In this document: piece by piece, positions 8,246-16,582 of the stretch
How the letters are laid out: every line of letters starts with the position of its first letter
Position numbering within the stretch: the stretch's first letter is position 1
Position numbers and translations under genes: made by a program
Source of the DNA: Gammaproteobacteria bacterium UBA2810
Lineage (GTDB): Bacteria > Pseudomonadota > Gammaproteobacteria > Enterobacterales > Succinivibrionaceae
Assembly (NCBI GenBank): GCA_002351705.1
Contig: DEHC01000067.1
Coordinates: forward strand, 1 to 38,843
DNA length: 38,843 bases
Direction of reading: 5' to 3'
The notes under the pieces: model-generated
Database searches by the model: none
Told to the model about the DNA's origin: nothing
The model's input: the letters and a program-made list of their open reading frames with translations, nothing else

Positions 8246-8261
8246 TGGCACGGGAATAGCA
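8246..8261 (+). promoter_or_regulatory. Sigma-54 promoter of ureABC
   Basis: TGGCACG-N4-TAGCA matches the sigma-54 consensus at all but one position (TTGC read as TAGC), with GG (8247-8248) and GC (8259-8260) correctly spaced. Predicted initiation near 8272 gives a leader of about 30 nt with a ribosome binding site before the ureA ATG at 8303. It lies just outside the ureD coding sequence. Confidence 0.7.
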
Positions 8262-8302
8262 TAAAAACACCTGGATGGTTTTGGTTTAAGGAAGAAAGGA
8301 AT

Positions 8303-8605
8303 ATGAACTTGACGCCACGCGAGCAGGACAAACTTTTACTTTTCACCGCGGCACTGGTCGCTGAGCGCCGCCGGGCAAGAGGGGTGAAGCTCAATTACCC
8401 CGAGTCTGTCGCGCTTATCTCGGCGCATATCCTTGAGGGCGCAAGGGACGGGAAGACCGTGAGCGAGCTGATGAACGAGGGCCGCCATGTCCTCACCAGG
8501 GATGATGTGATGGAAGGCATCCCGGAGATGGTGACCGAGGTTCAGGTTGAGGCGACCTTCCCTGACGGAACCAAGCTTGTGACCGTGCACAATCCAATTA
8601 TTTAG
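8303..8605 (+). CDS. ureA: Urease gamma subunit
   Basis: A 100-aa structural subunit, the usual length for UreA. It begins MNLTPREQDKLLLFTAALVA and contains ARGVKLNYPESVALIS, ILEGARDGKTV and the conserved C-terminal VEATFPDGTKLVTVHNPI. The start at 8303 follows AAGGAA and matches the family N-terminus; the upstream in-frame extension crosses the promoter. With UreB and UreC it forms the (alpha-beta-gamma)3 enzyme that hydrolyses urea to ammonia and carbamate. The ureB ATG follows 8 nt after the stop. Confidence 0.97.
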   Translation: MNLTPREQDKLLLFTAALVAERRRARGVKLNYPESVALISAHILEGARDGKTVSELMNEGRHVLTRDDVMEGIPEMVTEVQVEATFPDGTKLVTVHNPII

Positions 8606-8613
8606 GAGGTGTT

Positions 8614-8928
8614 ATGATTCCCGGCGAATTTATCATCGATGAGGGTGAGATCGAGTTCAATAAGGGGCTCGGCAAGCTGGAGCTGACTGTGAGCAACACC
8701 GGCGACAGGCCCATCCAGATCGGATCCCACTACCACTTCTATGAGGTCAACCCCGCGCTTCAGTTCGACCGGGAGAAGGCCCTCGGCATGCACCTTGACA
8801 TTACACCGGGAACAGCCATCCGCTTCGAGCCGGGCCTGACCCGCACCGTAACGCTTGTCCCATATCAGGGGATGAGGCGCGTTTACGGCTTCAGGCAGCA
8901 GGTTATGGGCCAGCTTGAGTTTGACTAG
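8614..8928 (+). CDS. ureB: Urease beta subunit
   Basis: A 104-aa UreB preceded by a strong TAGGAGGTG ribosome binding site. It begins MIPGEFIIDEGEIEFNKG and shows the family core VSNTGDRPIQIGSHYHFYEVNPAL, LDITPGTAIRFEPG and the C-terminal YGFRQQVMGQL. UreB and UreC form the catalytic unit; here gamma and beta are separate polypeptides, unlike the fused UreAB of Helicobacter. An 85-nt gap with a perfect hairpin follows before ureC. Confidence 0.97.
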   Translation: MIPGEFIIDEGEIEFNKGLGKLELTVSNTGDRPIQIGSHYHFYEVNPALQFDREKALGMHLDITPGTAIRFEPGLTRTVTLVPYQGMRRVYGFRQQVMGQLEFD

Positions 8929-8951
8929 GCAGGCAGCGTTTTAAGCCCCGT

Positions 8952-8979
8952 TCTGCCGGAAGCCGCTTTCTCCGGCAGA
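8952..8979 (+). repeat. 9-bp perfect stem-loop in the ureB-ureC gap
   Basis: TCTGCCGGA and TCCGGCAGA flank a 10-nt loop, with no T tract. It may be an mRNA-processing or stability element rather than a terminator. Confidence 0.6.
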
Positions 8980-9013
8980 CAGCAGGCAACCAATCAGAAA
9001 AACGGAATTTAAG

Positions 9014-10714
9014 ATGAGCAAGATTGACAAGAAAGCTTATGCGGACATGTTCGGACCGACCACAGGCGATCGCGTGCGGCTGGCGGACACCGATCTCATC
9101 ATTGAGGTTGAAAAGGATCTTACCTTCGGCAGCGAGGTGAAGTTCGGCGGAGGAAAGGTCATCCGTGACGGCCAGGGGCAGTCTCAGCTTTCCTGCACGG
9201 AGACAGTCGACACCGTTATCACCAATGCTCTGATTGTTGACTATACCGGCATCTACAAGGCGGACATCGGCATCAAGGACGGCTACATCGCCGCCATCGG
9301 CAGCGCCGGCAATCCTGACATCCAGGACGGCGTCACGTTTTACATCGGCGCCGGCACCGAGGTAATCTCGGGAGAAGGGCTCATTGTCACAGCGGGCGGC
9401 ATCGACAGCCATGTCCACTTCATCTGCCCGCAGCAGGGCTTTGAGGCGCTCTCCTCCGGAGTAACCACGCTCATCGGCGGCGGAACCGGCCCGGCGACCG
9501 GCACCAATGCGACGACCTGCACCCCGGGCCCCTGGAACATGGAGCGGATGCTTGAGGCTGCGGAAAGCATGCCGGTCAACGTCGGCTACATGGGAAAGGG
9601 CAACGCCTCGCTTCCTCTCGCGCTTGAGGAGCAGGTAAGATCAGGCGCCATGGGGCTCAAGCTCCACGAGGACTGGGGCAGCACCCCCGCGGCAATCGAC
9701 TGCTGCCTCGGAGTCGCCGACCGCTATGACGTGCAGGTCGCGATACATACCGATACCCTCAACGAGGCGGGTTTCGTCGAGGACACCATCGCCGCCTTCA
9801 AGGGCCGCACCATCCACACCTACCATACCGAGGGCGCGGGAGGCGGGCACGCTCCTGACATCATCAAGGCCTGCGGCATGAGCAACGTGCTGCCGAGCTC
9901 CACCAACCCCACCAGGCCTTACACGGTCAACACCATTGACGAGCACCTCGACATGCTGATGGTCTGCCACCACCTTGATCCGAGCGTTCCGGAGGACATT
10001 GCCTTCGCCGAGTCCAGGATAAGGCGCGAGACCATAGCCGCGGAGGACATCCTCCACGACATGGGCGCTCTCTCGATGCTCTCCTCGGACTCCCAGGCCA
10101 TGGGACGCGTGGGCGAGGTCATCACGAGGACCTGGCAGACCGCGCACAAGATGAAGGTTCAGCGCGGCGCGCTCCCCGATGACAGCGCGAGGAACGACAA
10201 CTTCCGTGTGAAGAGGTACATCTCGAAGTACACCATCAACCCCGCTATAGCGCACGGCTGCTCCGGCATCATCGGCTCGGTCGAGGTCGGGAAGCTTGCG
10301 GATCTTGTCCTCTGGAAGCCCGCCTTCTTCGGCGTCAAGCCCGAGATTGTGCTGAAGGGCGGCTTCATCGCGGCATCGATGATGGGCGATGTCAACGCGT
10401 CGATCCCCACGCCGCAGCCTGTGCATTTCAGGCCGATGTTCGGCGGCATCGGGCTCGCTCTCCCCCGCACCCGCGTGACCTTTGTGAGCAAGGCGGCCGC
10501 AGACAATGACATCAAGTCGAAGCTCGGCCTCCAGAGCATTGTCTATCCGGTCCACGGGACAAGGGGTCTCGGGAAGAAGGACATGGTCTTCAATGACTAT
10601 CTCCCGCACATCGAGGTTGATCCGCAGACCTACATCGTGAAGGCCGACGGCGTGGAGCTCAGGTGCGAGCCGGCGAAGTCGCTCCCGCTCACGCAGAGGT
10701 ACTACCTGTTCTGA
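9014..10714 (+). CDS. ureC: Urease alpha subunit (catalytic, nickel-containing)
   Basis: A 566-aa catalytic subunit. All active-site residues are visible, one position lower than in Klebsiella: nickel ligands H133 and H135 (DSHVHF), carbamylated K216 and H218 (GLKLHEDWG), H245 (AIHTDT), H271 (TYHTEGAGGGHAPD) and D359 (SSDSQAMG), plus flap C318 and H319 (MVCHH). Length and start (MSKIDKKAYADMFGPTTGDRV) are canonical, so the enzyme should be functional once UreDEFG load nickel. The ribosome binding site before the ATG is weak (GGAATTTAAG). A GC-rich hairpin lies just before ureE. Confidence 0.98.
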   Translation: MSKIDKKAYADMFGPTTGDRVRLADTDLIIEVEKDLTFGSEVKFGGGKVIRDGQGQSQLSCTETVDTVITNALIVDYTGIYKADIGIKDGYIAAIGSAGNPDIQDGVTFYIGAGTEVISGEGLIVTAGGIDSHVHFICPQQGFEALSSGVTTLIGGGTGPATGTNATTCTPGPWNMERMLEAAESMPVNVGYMGKGNASLPLALEEQVRSGAMGLKLHEDWGSTPAAIDCCLGVADRYDVQVAIHTDTLNEAGFVEDTIAAFKGRTIHTYHTEGAGGGHAPDIIKACGMSNVLPSSTNPTRPYTVNTIDEHLDMLMVCHHLDPSVPEDIAFAESRIRRETIAAEDILHDMGALSMLSSDSQAMGRVGEVITRTWQTAHKMKVQRGALPDDSARNDNFRVKRYISKYTINPAIAHGCSGIIGSVEVGKLADLVLWKPAFFGVKPEIVLKGGFIAASMMGDVNASIPTPQPVHFRPMFGGIGLALPRTRVTFVSKAAADNDIKSKLGLQSIVYPVHGTRGLGKKDMVFNDYLPHIEVDPQTYIVKADGVELRCEPAKSLPLTQRYYLF

Positions 10715-10721
10715 CGCAGCT

Positions 10722-10757
10722 GCCCCGGATCTGCCTTTACGCTGCCGGGGCGCTTTT
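10722..10757 (+). terminator. Hairpin between ureC and ureE
   Basis: GCCCCGG (10722-10728) pairs with CCGGGGC (10745-10751), with a 16-nt loop followed by GCTTTT. The short T run suggests a leaky terminator that lowers accessory-gene expression relative to the structural genes. Confidence 0.55.
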
Positions 10758-10773
10758 ATGAAAAGGATTTGAA

Positions 10774-11325
10774 ATGGGAACGTTTTCAAGGATCCTCGGG
10801 AAAAGGGAAGACGCTGCCCCCGGGCATGAGTTCAGCGGGAGCGACACCGTCTCCCTCACCATTGACGAGCGCCGGAGCAGCCGCCTCATCACAGAGACGA
10901 AGGACGGCACTAAGTGCGTCATCCTTGTGGAGCGCGGGCTCATTGTCCGCGGCGGGACGGTCATAGCTGACGAGGATGGCAGTCTTCTCCTTGTCGAGGC
11001 TGCCCCTGAGGAGGTCTCGACCGTGAGGTCAGACTCCCCGCTCGGGCTCACCCGCCTTGCCTATCACCTCGGGAACCGCCACGTGCCGCTTGAGATCACC
11101 TCGGGCTATCTCCGCTACCAGCATGATCATGTGCTTGACGACATGGTCAGGGGGCTCGGGGGAACCGTGACGGAGGAGAATGCCCCGTTCGAGCCGGAGA
11201 ACGGCGCCTACAGCCATCACCACCATCACGACGGTGATCATGATGATCACGATCATGAGCATCACCACCATCATGACGGTGATGAGCATGCCCCTGAGCA
11301 CCATCACCACGATCACGACGATTAG
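10774..11325 (+). CDS. ureE: Urease accessory protein UreE, nickel metallochaperone
   Basis: A 183-aa UreE that delivers nickel to the UreDFG-apo-urease complex. The N-terminal domain is followed by the metal-binding core with TRLAYHLGNRHVPLEI and LRYQHDHVLDDMV. The C-terminus is an extreme metal-binding tail: 19 histidines in the last 36 residues, interleaved with Asp and Glu. Comparable His tails are known in Klebsiella UreE and bind several nickel ions, but many UreE proteins lack them. The start follows a short ATG frame that stops immediately (MKRI), so the ATG at 10774 is preferred. Confidence 0.95.
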   Translation: MGTFSRILGKREDAAPGHEFSGSDTVSLTIDERRSSRLITETKDGTKCVILVERGLIVRGGTVIADEDGSLLLVEAAPEEVSTVRSDSPLGLTRLAYHLGNRHVPLEITSGYLRYQHDHVLDDMVRGLGGTVTEENAPFEPENGAYSHHHHHDGDHDDHDHEHHHHHDGDEHAPEHHHHDHDD

Positions 11326-11332
11326 TTCACTT

Positions 11333-11376
11333 GGCGCCTGGCCTGATGATTTTTCACCGCAGGCAGGCGCCGTTTT
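11333..11376 (+). terminator. Hairpin between ureE and ureF
   Basis: GGCGCCTG (11333-11340) pairs exactly with CAGGCGCC (11364-11371), followed by GTTTT. The loop is 23 nt. It ends 7 nt before the ureF ATG, so it could also affect translation initiation. Confidence 0.5.
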
Positions 11377-11382
11377 ACGGGC

Positions 11383-12063
11383 ATGACGCTTATGCTGCCG
11401 TTTTCACTTCTGAGTCTTTTCTCGCCCCTTCTCCCGACCGGAAGCTTCACCTGGTCGCAGGGCCTCGAGAAGGCCGTCGAGGACGGGATTGTGACCGACG
11501 CTGACTCGCTCGGCGGATGGGTCCGCGATGCCGCGGAGCGCGGGATCGCCTGCACCGAGCTCCCTCTTCTCATCAGGATGAATGAGGCGCTCGTCAGAGG
11601 CGATGACACTGCCTTTCTGAGCCTTGTCTCGCTCAATATGGCAGTGAGGGCAACAGCGGAGCTCCGCCTCGAGGAGTACGAGAAGGGGAGGGCGCTTTTC
11701 GGAATCCTCCCCTCGCTCGGAGTGGATCCGGCCTTTTTCCCGGAGTCGCCGCAGCCCTGGAAGGGAAGCGGCTATCTGCCGCTTCTCTCGCTTGCCGCCG
11801 TGAGGCTCGGCATCGCGCTTCAGGATCTCCTCAGGGGATTTGTCTTTGCCTATGTCGAGACCATGGTCATGGCAGGCGCAAAGACAATCCCCCTGGGGCA
11901 GAGTGCCGCCTGGAGGGAGATCACCGCAATAATCGCGGATATCGGGCCGTGCATAGAGGCGGCGTCAGCGGTGCCGGAGGATGAGATCGGCGCGGGACTG
12001 GTGAGATTAGCGATAGAGAGCGCGAGGCACGAGACGATGTACTCGCGCATCTACCGGAACTGA
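11383..12063 (+). CDS. ureF: Urease accessory protein UreF
   Basis: A 226-aa all-helical protein that couples UreG GTPase activity to urease activation. The N-terminal LLSLFSPLLPTGSFTWSQGLEKAVEDGIV is the diagnostic UreF segment. GSGYLPLLSLAAVRLGI and VETMVMAGAKTIPLGQSAAWREI occur in the second half. The start lacks a strong ribosome binding site, and another ATG lies at codon 4 (MTLM), so the exact initiation codon is uncertain by three residues. It lies 69 nt upstream of ureG. Confidence 0.93.
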   Translation: MTLMLPFSLLSLFSPLLPTGSFTWSQGLEKAVEDGIVTDADSLGGWVRDAAERGIACTELPLLIRMNEALVRGDDTAFLSLVSLNMAVRATAELRLEEYEKGRALFGILPSLGVDPAFFPESPQPWKGSGYLPLLSLAAVRLGIALQDLLRGFVFAYVETMVMAGAKTIPLGQSAAWREITAIIADIGPCIEAASAVPEDEIGAGLVRLAIESARHETMYSRIYRN

Positions 12064-12132
12064 TTTTTTATCACCGGCAGGGGAAGTCTTTCCGGAAGCC
12101 ATGCCGGCGGTTCTTGAAGTCAAGGAGCAAAT

Positions 12133-12744
12133 ATGAAAGGCAATCCGCTTCGTGTCGGCGTCGGCGGGCCTGTCGGATCAGGCAAGACCGCGCTGATTGA
12201 GAAGCTCTGCAAGGCGATGCGCGACAGATGGAGCATCGGGGTCGTAACGAATGATATCTACACCAAGGAGGATCAGCGCATCCTTACCGAGGCCGGAGCG
12301 CTCCCAGCCGAGCGCATCATCGGAATCGAGACCGGAGGGTGCCCGCATACCGCGATAAGGGAGGATGCCTCCATGAACCTCGCGGCAATCGATGATCTGC
12401 TGCAGAAGTTCCCCGATCTCGACCTCATCTTCATTGAAAGCGGCGGCGACAACCTGAGCGCCACGTTCAGCCCGGAGCTTGCCGACATCACGATCTACGT
12501 CATCGATGTCGCGGAGGGCGAGAAGATCCCGAGAAAGGGCGGCCCCGGCATCACCAAATCCTCGTTCTTCGTGATAAACAAGACTGATCTCGCGCAGTAT
12601 GTCGGCGCAAGCCTCGAGGTTATGGAGCGCGACACCAGGAGAATGCGCCCGACGAAGCCCTGGTGCTTCACCAACCTCAAGAAGGAGGAGGGCCTCCCGG
12701 AGGTCATCGCCTTCATCGAGGACTATCTTAAGATCGGGAACTGA
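12133..12744 (+). CDS. ureG: Urease accessory protein UreG, GTPase
   Basis: A 203-aa SIMIBI-class GTPase that powers nickel insertion. It has P-loop GPVGSGKT (residues 12-19), the nickel-binding CPH motif (C70-P71-H72 in ETGGCPHTAIRED), FIESGGDNLSATFSPELAD, and the guanine-specificity motif NKTDLA. Length and motifs are canonical. AAGGAG lies 8 nt upstream of the ATG. It is the last gene of the urease operon, followed by a modest hairpin. Confidence 0.97.
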   Translation: MKGNPLRVGVGGPVGSGKTALIEKLCKAMRDRWSIGVVTNDIYTKEDQRILTEAGALPAERIIGIETGGCPHTAIREDASMNLAAIDDLLQKFPDLDLIFIESGGDNLSATFSPELADITIYVIDVAEGEKIPRKGGPGITKSSFFVINKTDLAQYVGASLEVMERDTRRMRPTKPWCFTNLKKEEGLPEVIAFIEDYLKIGN

Positions 12745-12748
12745 TCCC

Positions 12749-12777
12749 AAAGGGCCGGTGAATGAGCCGGCTTATTT
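12749..12777 (+). terminator. Probable weak terminator after ureG
   Basis: GCCGG (12754-12758) pairs with CCGGC (12767-12771), followed by TTATTT. The stem is short; flanking AAG and CTT can extend it with a bulge. Confidence 0.4.
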
Positions 12778-13133
12778 CCAGAAGGCCTCCCCGGTGCTGT
12801 TCAGTATAGCGGGAAGGTTTGCTCCTGCCTGTCCTGTGCCATAGATTTGAGGCTGTGCGCAATTCTCCCTTAAGAGGCAAAGCACCGCGGCTTTCTGCAT
12901 CAGGTGCCGGCAGGCATTCATATCCACTGGGTCTGAGCTCTCTATGGCATTTTCCGGACTGATGCTCAGGTATGAGCCTCAGGGCCGCACGTCTCCTGTT
13001 CAGGGAGTCCGGGTTGATGAACTGACATCGCTGTCAATGAAAATGCACAGCGCTTTAAGTATGATGACAGGACGGGAACGGCACTCTCTGAAGGTGCTGC
13101 CTGACCAGAAGCTTGCCGGAGGGGACGCATCTT
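12778..13133. other. Intergenic region, ureG to transposase-like gene
   Basis: A 356-bp stretch without a credible gene. A reading frame at 12944-13162 overlaps the next gene's start and has no recognisable product. I found no terminal inverted repeat here that could mark the end of an insertion sequence. Confidence 0.5.
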
Positions 13134-14774
13134 ATGGTATTCATCAGAGCACAGAACATTAAAAGGGACAGCAGCGGAAGGATAACAGGCGGCACAGCGT
13201 CAGCTGTCAGATCCGAGAGGGTCAGCACGGACTCCGGCAGCAGCTCAAGGCAGAAGGTTGTTGAGAGGCTCGGAAAGGTGCTTTTCCTGAGCGAAAACGG
13301 GAGAAGCGGGATATTCAGATCGCCCACAAGGGGACTCGTGAGCTACAGCGCTGATACCGGAGTCTTCGGGCATGTGTCAGAGGATGATCCGAGGATCGCT
13401 AGCGCTGCCCGGCCTGCCGTGCCGTCCGGCTCTGCGGGAAATGCAGTCCATAAGGTGTTCGGCGACGCCTACCTCCTTCTCGGATTCCTGAAGGAGTGCG
13501 GCATGCTTCAGGTCCTCAGGGAGACATTCAGGGATGACTCTGACTATGAGAGGATGCTCTGCCATCTCCTCTTCAGTATCCTGAGGGACGGGGGAAACAT
13601 CAAGTGCGATGACTTCACCGCAAAGTCATTTGCCTCATTGTTGTTCCCTGACATCGATCCTGAGACTCTCCGCAATGACTACGGGTTTTACTCCCTCCTC
13701 GGGGATACCGGGCTCAGGGCTGATTTTTTCGTGGCATTCGCCGGAATGATGCGGAAGAAGGACAGGGGCTTCGGCAGGGCCTGCTACGCTGATACGGTTT
13801 CACTCAGCAAAGGGTGCGCTGAGGACAGCCCGATCCGCAATATCGTCTACCACAGCGTTGATGAGATGAGGAAGGACATCAGCAGGGTTGCGCTGATCCT
13901 TGATGAGAAAAGCGGCCTGCCGCTCATTTTTTACTGCGTCCCGCAGTATGAGCCCACTCCAGACGATATCTTCTCCGTTATTGATGACGCTTCCATGGGA
14001 CTTGACATTGAGGTCGGGACTCTGGCCCTTGATGAGCTGTATGCCTCTGAGGATCTGTTCACAAGGTTCCACAGGGGAGCAGAGATGAAAGTAATCTGTC
14101 CCATGCCCGACAAGGACGGGTATCCGTACAGGGATCTCTATCAGAAGCTCCAGAAGAAGATTTCTCTGAGAAGAGATGATTTCTTCGGCACTGAAGGCCT
14201 CTGTTTCGGACATCGCTGCGATGTGGAAATCTTCGGCGCAAAGCAGTATGCGTATGTGTATGTAAACCGCATGAAGGCGCTTTCCGGGTTTACAGACTAT
14301 TTCTCCAGGCACACCGAGGAATTCCATAAGCTCAGTGATGAGGAGGCGGGCTGGATTCAGGTGAAATCCGGCTATTCCGTACTGATTTCGAATATAAGGA
14401 CGACCCCGGAGGATCTCCTGGACAGGTATTTCAGCAGGGCGGAGCCTGACCGGGAGCTTAAGTCCGGCAGGGATTATCTCAGTGAGATGCCCTATAAGAA
14501 TTGGGATGATCTGACAGTCCGCGGCAAGATGCTCTCAGACATCATCGTTTCCGATGTCAGGCATTTCCTGAATGAGAAGCTTAAAGGCACCGCTCTCTCC
14601 CTGAGCGATGCCATCGGCAGGACGCAGTCGCTCATCTGCAGCGAAGAGAGCGCAGGGACGGTTGCTGTTGATGCGCCATCGGAGCAGGTGAGGAAGATCT
14701 ACGATATATTCGGAATAATCCTGCCGCAGCAGCTTGACCTGAAGAAATTCACTGATGGAGTGATGCATCCCTGA
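13134..14774 (+). CDS. Transposase-like protein (IS1634/IS4-type DDE fold), solitary
   Basis: A 546-aa protein that aligns over its length with the truncated transposase at the right edge: MVFIRAQNIKRDSSGRI versus MPFIRVQNLKKDEQGRI, SGIFRSPTRGL versus SGIFLSPTRGL, and the ERMLCHLLFSILRDG region. The first two catalytic-site aspartates appear retained (D220 in CYADTVSL, D300 in LALDELYA). The third acidic residue probably falls in YFSRAEPDRELK (432-443) but is ambiguous, because this segment is shorter than the usual Y-x2-R-x3-E-x6-K motif. The ATG at 13134 follows GGAGGG and matches the homologue's start. No terminal repeats were found, so this may be an old or domesticated copy. Confidence 0.75.
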   Translation: MVFIRAQNIKRDSSGRITGGTASAVRSERVSTDSGSSSRQKVVERLGKVLFLSENGRSGIFRSPTRGLVSYSADTGVFGHVSEDDPRIASAARPAVPSGSAGNAVHKVFGDAYLLLGFLKECGMLQVLRETFRDDSDYERMLCHLLFSILRDGGNIKCDDFTAKSFASLLFPDIDPETLRNDYGFYSLLGDTGLRADFFVAFAGMMRKKDRGFGRACYADTVSLSKGCAEDSPIRNIVYHSVDEMRKDISRVALILDEKSGLPLIFYCVPQYEPTPDDIFSVIDDASMGLDIEVGTLALDELYASEDLFTRFHRGAEMKVICPMPDKDGYPYRDLYQKLQKKISLRRDDFFGTEGLCFGHRCDVEIFGAKQYAYVYVNRMKALSGFTDYFSRHTEEFHKLSDEEAGWIQVKSGYSVLISNIRTTPEDLLDRYFSRAEPDRELKSGRDYLSEMPYKNWDDLTVRGKMLSDIIVSDVRHFLNEKLKGTALSLSDAIGRTQSLICSEESAGTVAVDAPSEQVRKIYDIFGIILPQQLDLKKFTDGVMHP

Positions 14775-14881
14775 AGATAGTGCTGTTCCGGAATAGACTG
14801 AGCAGGGAGTGTTGTTTCAGCCGGCTCCATCAGCGCGTCATCGGTGCAGAAGGCCGGGACACTGAACATTTGAGGTTTTGT

Positions 14882-16495
14882 ATGAAAAGAATCGCCCAGA
14901 CCAGGAGCTTTACGTCTCTGATTGATTCAGACTGCATTTACATCGATAAAACCAAAGAAATCAGCAGTCTCCTGATGCATGAAAGGGTTTTTATCTCAAG
15001 GCCCAGACGCTTCGGAAAGTCCCTTCTGCTTGACACCATCGGGACGCTGTTTGAGTATGGCACGGAGCCCTATTTTCATGGAACCTGGATTTATGACAAA
15101 TGGAAAGAGAAAAAATACCCTGTTCTCAGAATCAGTTTCCTGAGGTTCAGCTGTACTGACTATGGAAATTTCTGCAGGGACTTTGACAGGTGCATTGCCG
15201 GTTTCGCCAGGCTTCACGGAATTGATTATGTTTCGCAGGACCGGCCGGCGAGTTCGATGAGCGAGCTGTTCGATTTACTGGAAATAAATAAGGTCAAAAT
15301 TGTAATTCTGATTGATGAATACGATGCACAGCTCGCAGCGAACATAAACAATCCGGAATTATATGAATGCTTCAGGACAGCGATCCGTGAGTTCTACAGC
15401 GTCATAAAGGATGAGCTGCTTATAAAGTTCATCGGAATAACAGGCGTAACCAGATTAAAGGATGTATCTGTTTTTTCGGTCGGGTCTGATATTCATGATG
15501 CCAGCTATGATGCTGACGTTGCCACGATTACAGGGTTTACCGGTGAAGAGATCCGGAAATACTACGCTGATTACATCGATCTTGCTGTATCTCTTGAGAA
15601 TGGAATTGCTGAAGAGAATGTCACTGAAGAGCAGCGCGGTGAGCTTATCGACAGGCTTGCTGAAAACTACAACGGTTACTGTTTCGATGAGACTAACAAG
15701 GCAAAAGTTTTCTCCACATGGTCGGTAAGCAGTTTCTTTTTTGATCTGTACAGGAAGAGATTCGTCTGTTTCGGTGAATACTGGTATGAAAATGGCGGAA
15801 GGCCGACAATTCTGCTGAATTACCTTAAGTCTCATACATTTGACATAAGCAGCTATACCGGCTGCATATATGCTGACAGTGATGACTTTCTGAATCCTTC
15901 ATCGCTGCTGAATATGGATCAGACCGTACTTATGTGCCAGACAGGCTATCTGACACTGAACTCAAGGCTTGATAGTTTTAGCAGTTTTAAAGTTTGCCTT
16001 AAGATCCCAAACAATGAGGTCAGGAGAGCTCTCGCTCAGGTTTTTTCATCCAGCGTCTTCAGCTCCTATATAAGAGATAACCCTGATTACCGGAGCATTT
16101 TCTGCAAGGCAGATGCCAGTACTGTAGTGTCAGAGCTTAATGGATTGTTTAATTCGATAAGCTATGAAAAATATCCGGTAAATAATGAGAAAGCCGTTCA
16201 AAGCTATATGCATGTATTCATGATGGGCGGAAATCTCCCGGTCAGAACTGAAGTCCAGAGCGCATCCGGCAGAGCTGATATTGTTCTCGAATATGACAGC
16301 CGCCGTCTGGTGCTCGAGCTTAAATATGCTGAAACAGATGCTGAGTGTGAGAAGAAGCTTCATGAGGCAATAGAGCAGATAAAGGACAGAAAGTACGGAT
16401 TAACCCTGCCTGAGAAGCCTGTTCTGAAGCTGGCTCTCGTATTCAACGGCGACAGCAGTGTGAGGCAGTTTACTCACTGGGCGGAGGTCAAATAG
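14882..16495 (+). CDS. AAA-ATPase-like protein with C-terminal PD-(D/E)XK nuclease-like domain
   Basis: 537 aa, starting at the ATG at 14882 (MKRIAQTRSFTSLID), since the in-frame upstream extension has no family character. It has P-loop RPRRFGKS (40-47), Walker B VILIDEYD (about 141-148) and the sensor-like IKFIGITGVTRL. The C-terminal GRADIVLEYDSRRLVLELKYA has D466, E479 and K481 in PD-(D/E)XK spacing. This matches the widespread 'AAA-ATPase-like + DUF1703/PD-(D/E)XK' family, common in multiple copies in gut anaerobes. Its function is unproven; defence or mobile-element roles have been proposed for relatives. It sits between a transposase-like gene and an unknown gene, and is visibly more AT-rich than the urease block. 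Confidence 0.8.
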   Translation: MKRIAQTRSFTSLIDSDCIYIDKTKEISSLLMHERVFISRPRRFGKSLLLDTIGTLFEYGTEPYFHGTWIYDKWKEKKYPVLRISFLRFSCTDYGNFCRDFDRCIAGFARLHGIDYVSQDRPASSMSELFDLLEINKVKIVILIDEYDAQLAANINNPELYECFRTAIREFYSVIKDELLIKFIGITGVTRLKDVSVFSVGSDIHDASYDADVATITGFTGEEIRKYYADYIDLAVSLENGIAEENVTEEQRGELIDRLAENYNGYCFDETNKAKVFSTWSVSSFFFDLYRKRFVCFGEYWYENGGRPTILLNYLKSHTFDISSYTGCIYADSDDFLNPSSLLNMDQTVLMCQTGYLTLNSRLDSFSSFKVCLKIPNNEVRRALAQVFSSSVFSSYIRDNPDYRSIFCKADASTVVSELNGLFNSISYEKYPVNNEKAVQSYMHVFMMGGNLPVRTEVQSASGRADIVLEYDSRRLVLELKYAETDAECEKKLHEAIEQIKDRKYGLTLPEKPVLKLALVFNGDSSVRQFTHWAEVK

Positions 16496-16582
16496 CCTTG
16501 TCAGTTTTTTCTCTCTGCCGTGTTATGAACCGGCAAAGCCGGCTCAGTGATGCAGCCGGCAGGGCAGAGGCGCTTTTCTGAA

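Noticed and set aside
11029..11316. Minus-strand Met/Val/Ile-rich frame opposite the ureE histidine tail
   Set aside because: It is the antisense of CAT/CAC and GAT/GAC repeats, so composition alone creates it.
11217..11322. His/Asp codon repeats as a possible tandem repeat or CRISPR-like array
   Set aside because: They are in-frame metal-binding codons of ureE with no fixed unit or spacer.
12944..13162. Short frame upstream of the transposase-like gene
   Set aside because: It overlaps the real start at 13134, has no ribosome binding site and no family character.
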